Source: an uncultured Clostridia bacterium
Lineage (GTDB): Bacteria; Bacillota; Clostridia; Christensenellales; UBA1242
NCBI GenBank assembly: GCA_947627585.1
Contig: CANQWP010000031.1
Span: 1 to 8,133, forward strand
Length of the DNA: 8,133 nucleotides
Direction: 5' to 3'
The notes under the pieces were generated by a model, which saw only the letters and a list, made by a program, of their open reading frames with translations, was not told the DNA's origin and made no database searches. The number at the start of each line of letters is the position of its first letter. The first letter of the stretch is position 1. Below, piece by piece: positions 6,324 through 8,133 of this stretch. The position numbers and the translations under genes were made by a program.

Positions 6324-6368
6324 GGTCTTTTGTGCGTTTGTGTGCAACAAATCGCCCGCAAAGAGCCC
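6324..6368. repeat. Hairpin-forming block between the two divergent promoters
   Basis: On the plus strand, GGG-TCTTT-(bulge)-GCG (6324-6336) pairs with CGC-AAAGA-(bulge)-CCC (6357-6368). Inside it, TTTGT (6337-6341) pairs with ACAAA (6347-6351). It is more GC-rich than its surroundings and has no T-run. It lies upstream of both predicted promoters, so it belongs to neither known transcript. Role unknown. Confidence 0.4.
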
Positions 6369-6404
6369 TTAAACAATCACAAACAAAATTTATTCGCAAA
6401 ATCT

Positions 6405-6422
6405 TTTGAAAAATTTGAAAAA
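6405..6422. repeat. Tandem 9-bp direct repeat TTTGAAAAA
   Basis: Two exact, adjacent copies of TTTGAAAAA (6405-6413 and 6414-6422) end three bases before the xer -35 element. They could be a regulator site, part of a recombination site, or chance in AT-rich DNA. Confidence 0.4.
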
Positions 6423-6425
6423 GGT

Positions 6426-6455
6426 TTGCAAAAGCAAAAAAGTTTGATTTATAAT
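6426..6455 (+). promoter_or_regulatory. Promoter for xer with a start site at the ATG
   Basis: TTGCAA (6426-6431), an 18-base spacer and a consensus TATAAT (6450-6455). Normal spacing puts the first transcribed base at about 6462, the A of the predicted start codon, with no room for a Shine-Dalgarno site. Confidence 0.65.
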
Positions 6456-6461
6456 GAAAAC

Positions 6462-7505
6462 ATGAAAAACATGTCTTTCACGCAAGAGCGCGACCTGAAA
6501 AACAGAAAAAAAATCGGCTCATATCTTGAAACACTGCCGGAATTTTGCTTCGATTTTTTCACGGGCATTGAGAACAACACTTCGTCCCTCACCCGCGTGA
6601 ATTATGCCATGGACCTTTCGGTGTTTTTTGACTATTTGGAGAGGTTTGTCATAAGAAAGCCAAGGGTTGAGATTTCCCTCAAAGACCTCGACAATTTGCA
6701 AGCCCGAAACATCGAGAATTTTCTTTCCTATCTTTCATATTATGAAATCAATGGAAAAATGGAGAAGAATGACGAGCGCGGAAAGGCCCGAAAACTTGCC
6801 AGCGTGCGCAGTTTTTTTAAATATCTTTTTGACCATGACATGCTTTCAAGCAATGTTGCCAGCAAGGTGAAAACGCCAAAACTTCACACAAAAGAAATCA
6901 TTCGTTTGGAAAAGGACGAGGTGGAAAGAATGTTGGACGCCGTCCAGTCGCCGGCCACTTTTTCGGAACATCAAAAAAACTACAACAAAAACACCCAGGT
7001 GCGCGACAACGCCATTGTCACCCTGTTTCTTGGCACAGGAATTCGAATCTCCGAGCTTGTCGGGCTTGATGTGGAAGATTTTGACTTCTCGCAAATGGCC
7101 TTCAAAGTGACCCGCAAAGGCGGAAATCAAACAATTCTCTATTTTTCAATGGAAGTGAAGGAAGCGCTGGAAGCGTGGCTGGAAAAAAGAAAAACGCTCG
7201 GGCTTGACCCAGATGAGCACTCCATGTTCGTTTCGTTGCAAAACAAAAGAATTTGCGTGCGCGCCGTGGAAAATTTGGTGAAAAAGTTTGCCAGAGAAAG
7301 CACGCCGCTGAAAAAAATCTCGCCACACAAACTCCGCTCCACTTTCGGCACAAATCTATATCGCGAAACGCGTGACATCTACATCGTTGCGGACGTTTTG
7401 GGACACAAAGATGTCAACACGACCAAAAAACACTATGCCGCCATCAACGAGGACATGCGAAAAGCCGTCGCCGGCAAAGTGAAAATTCATAATGAAAAAG
7501 TATAA
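6462..7505 (+). CDS. Tyrosine recombinase, XerS-like
   Basis: This is a site-specific tyrosine recombinase, probably acting in chromosome dimer resolution. The 347 residues from the ATG at 6462 comprise an N-terminal SAM-like DNA-binding domain (about 20-130) and a C-terminal catalytic domain with all six expected residues: Arg195 (GTGIRISEL), Lys219 (TRKGG), His289 and Arg292 (HKLRSTFG), His315 (LGHKD) and the nucleophile Tyr325 (KKHYA). XerC and XerD are about 300 residues. The extra length, the L-P-E-F-x-x-D-F-F N-terminal region and the N-K-N-x-x-x-R-D linker before the first arginine recall the single-recombinase XerS of streptococci. An integrase of a lost element is the main alternative, but no element is visible. 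The frame is open back to 6279; I prefer 6462 because the promoter lies just before it. ATG 6471 is also possible. Neither has a Shine-Dalgarno site. Confidence 0.9.
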   Translation: MKNMSFTQERDLKNRKKIGSYLETLPEFCFDFFTGIENNTSSLTRVNYAMDLSVFFDYLERFVIRKPRVEISLKDLDNLQARNIENFLSYLSYYEINGKMEKNDERGKARKLASVRSFFKYLFDHDMLSSNVASKVKTPKLHTKEIIRLEKDEVERMLDAVQSPATFSEHQKNYNKNTQVRDNAIVTLFLGTGIRISELVGLDVEDFDFSQMAFKVTRKGGNQTILYFSMEVKEALEAWLEKRKTLGLDPDEHSMFVSLQNKRICVRAVENLVKKFARESTPLKKISPHKLRSTFGTNLYRETRDIYIVADVLGHKDVNTTKKHYAAINEDMRKAVAGKVKIHNEKV

Positions 7506-7540
7506 ATGTGGTGTAGTATGCATTGCATAATACACCATAT
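7506..7540 (+). repeat. Palindromic repeat, copy B, immediately after xer
   Basis: It starts at the base after the xer stop codon. The 13-bp arms GGTGTAGTATGCA (7510-7522) and TGCATAATACACC (7524-7536) are complementary except for one position (7516/7530), and pairing extends four more bases on each side with one wobble. The core matches copy A at 4160-4202 in the clpP-clpX gap. It lies between two convergent genes and might act as a bidirectional 3'-end hairpin, although no good T-run follows on either strand. Confidence 0.75.
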
Positions 7541-7602
7541 ATTGAATTTTAGTAGCTTTTTGATTAGCTCCGCAGCCTTTTTTATTTTTGTCATTAAATC
7601 AA

Positions 7603-8133
7603 TCACATCATAAAGTCGGCATAAACGCCAAAGCCTTTTGTCGGGTCGTTCAAAAACACGTGCGTCACTGCACCGATGATTTTTCCGTCCTGCATGATTG
7701 GCGAGCCGCTCATGCCTTGAACAATGCCACCCGTCAGCCCCAAAAGACGCTTGTCCTTCACGCGAAACACAAGACTTTTGTCATTCGCGCTTTTTTGATA
7801 GTTGGCCTTGATGATTTCAATTTCATATTCTTCTCGAATTCCGCTTATGCTGGACACAATTTTTGCTGAGCCAAGCTTCACCCCCAAACGTCCGCCAAGT
7901 TTTGCGGTCAAATTTTCGTCCACAAGACCTGTCGTGTCGTTCAAAACGCCATTTATTCCAAATTTATAGTTGCATTCAATTGACCCCTTTGGCTTTGACG
8001 TTTGCATGAAGATGCATTTAAGTTCTCCCGGCGCATTTTTCTTGCCTTTTGTGATGCCGACAAGACTGCAATCAAAAACATTTCCGCCCGACACCGGCAC
8101 AACATTTCCGCCAGCGCCCTCAATGATTGGGTG
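7603..8133 (-). CDS. spoIVB: SpoIVB peptidase, C-terminal part (truncated by the right edge)
   Basis: SpoIVB is the S55-family serine peptidase secreted from the forespore that triggers pro-sigma-K processing by cleaving SpoIVFA. The frame is open to the window edge, so the GTG at 8100 is internal, not the start. The catalytic Ser is the first Ser of GMSGSP (codon 7710-7708). The predicted catalytic Asp is in KDKRLL, 15 residues before it, the same spacing as in Bacillus subtilis. The first codon in the window is a His (HPI), 126 residues before the Asp, which fits the catalytic His. The C-terminus carries the signature GAVTHVFLNDPTKGFGVYADFMM and stops with TGA. The membrane anchor and PDZ domain would lie outside the window. 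It is convergent with xer. Confidence 0.95.
   Translation of the reverse strand, partial: HPIIEGAGGNVVPVSGGNVFDCSLVGITKGKKNAPGELKCIFMQTSKPKGSIECNYKFGINGVLNDTTGLVDENLTAKLGGRLGVKLGSAKIVSSISGIREEYEIEIIKANYQKSANDKSLVFRVKDKRLLGLTGGIVQGMSGSPIMQDGKIIGAVTHVFLNDPTKGFGVYADFMM

Larger units (their letters stand above)
6142..6461. other. 320-bp divergent intergenic region between tig and xer
   Basis: No convincing gene lies here, although the xer frame stays open back to 6279. From left to right it holds the tig ribosome binding site, inverted repeats in the tig leader (6161-6210), a GC-rich palindrome (6218-6229), the tig promoter with an overlapping inverted repeat (6231-6272), an AT-rich stretch with a Xer-site-like look (6283-6312), a hairpin-forming block (6324-6368), a 9-bp tandem repeat (6405-6422), and the xer promoter (6426-6455). 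Confidence 0.7.

Noticed and set aside
6279..6461. Extended N-terminus of the Xer recombinase from 6279
   Set aside because: The 61 extra residues are Cys/Val-rich without family resemblance, and the consensus promoter lies inside this stretch.
7506..7540. Palindrome after xer as a classical dif site
   Set aside because: In dif the half-sites point CATAA toward the centre. Here the arms point TTATG or TATG inward, and a related copy sits far away after clpP.
7541..7602. T-rich stretch after xer and before the spoIVB stop as an intrinsic terminator
   Set aside because: The T-runs are not preceded by a stem longer than about four pairs on either strand.

Overview
The window is an AT-rich stretch of chromosome from a Gram-positive bacterium, most likely a Bacillota (Clostridia-type) species, probably uncultured. 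The evidence is RNase Y, a SpoIVB sporulation peptidase, the tig-clpP-clpX order, strong GGAGG-type Shine-Dalgarno sites, sigma-A-like promoters and intrinsic terminators. Both TAA and TGA serve as stops. The lineage below phylum level is inference.

Layout, left to right. (1) Positions 1-40 hold the first 13 codons of a minus-strand gene that runs off the left edge. It has a clear promoter and ribosome binding site, and the N-terminus resembles YifB/ComM ATPases. (2) A minus-strand unit reads rny (RNase Y, 2612 to 1029), a 119-residue and then a 125-residue unrecognised membrane protein, and ends at an intrinsic terminator (172-199). (3) A second minus-strand unit reads tig (trigger factor), clpP, clpX and ends at a strong intrinsic terminator (2668-2712) ahead of rny. 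It starts from an extended -10 promoter at 6244-6272. (4) A 320-bp divergent intergenic region holds the tig promoter and structured leader, a hairpin block and the promoter of the next gene. (5) A plus-strand tyrosine recombinase of XerS-like length (347 residues) appears to be transcribed from its own start codon, so its mRNA may be leaderless. (6) Convergent to it is the 3' part of spoIVB (minus strand), cut by the right edge exactly at the predicted catalytic histidine codon.

The genes cover protein folding at the ribosome (trigger factor), ATP-dependent proteolysis (ClpXP), mRNA turnover (RNase Y), chromosome dimer resolution or other site-specific recombination (Xer), and the sigma-K checkpoint of sporulation (SpoIVB). 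The protein-coding content is mostly housekeeping.

The less ordinary material lies between genes. A related palindromic repeat follows immediately after the stop codons of both clpP and xer. The tig leader carries several inverted repeats, including one over the promoter -10 and one set that allows alternative hairpins. The two membrane proteins behind rny have no recognised function. I found no CRISPR array, tRNA, rRNA, insertion sequence or defence system.
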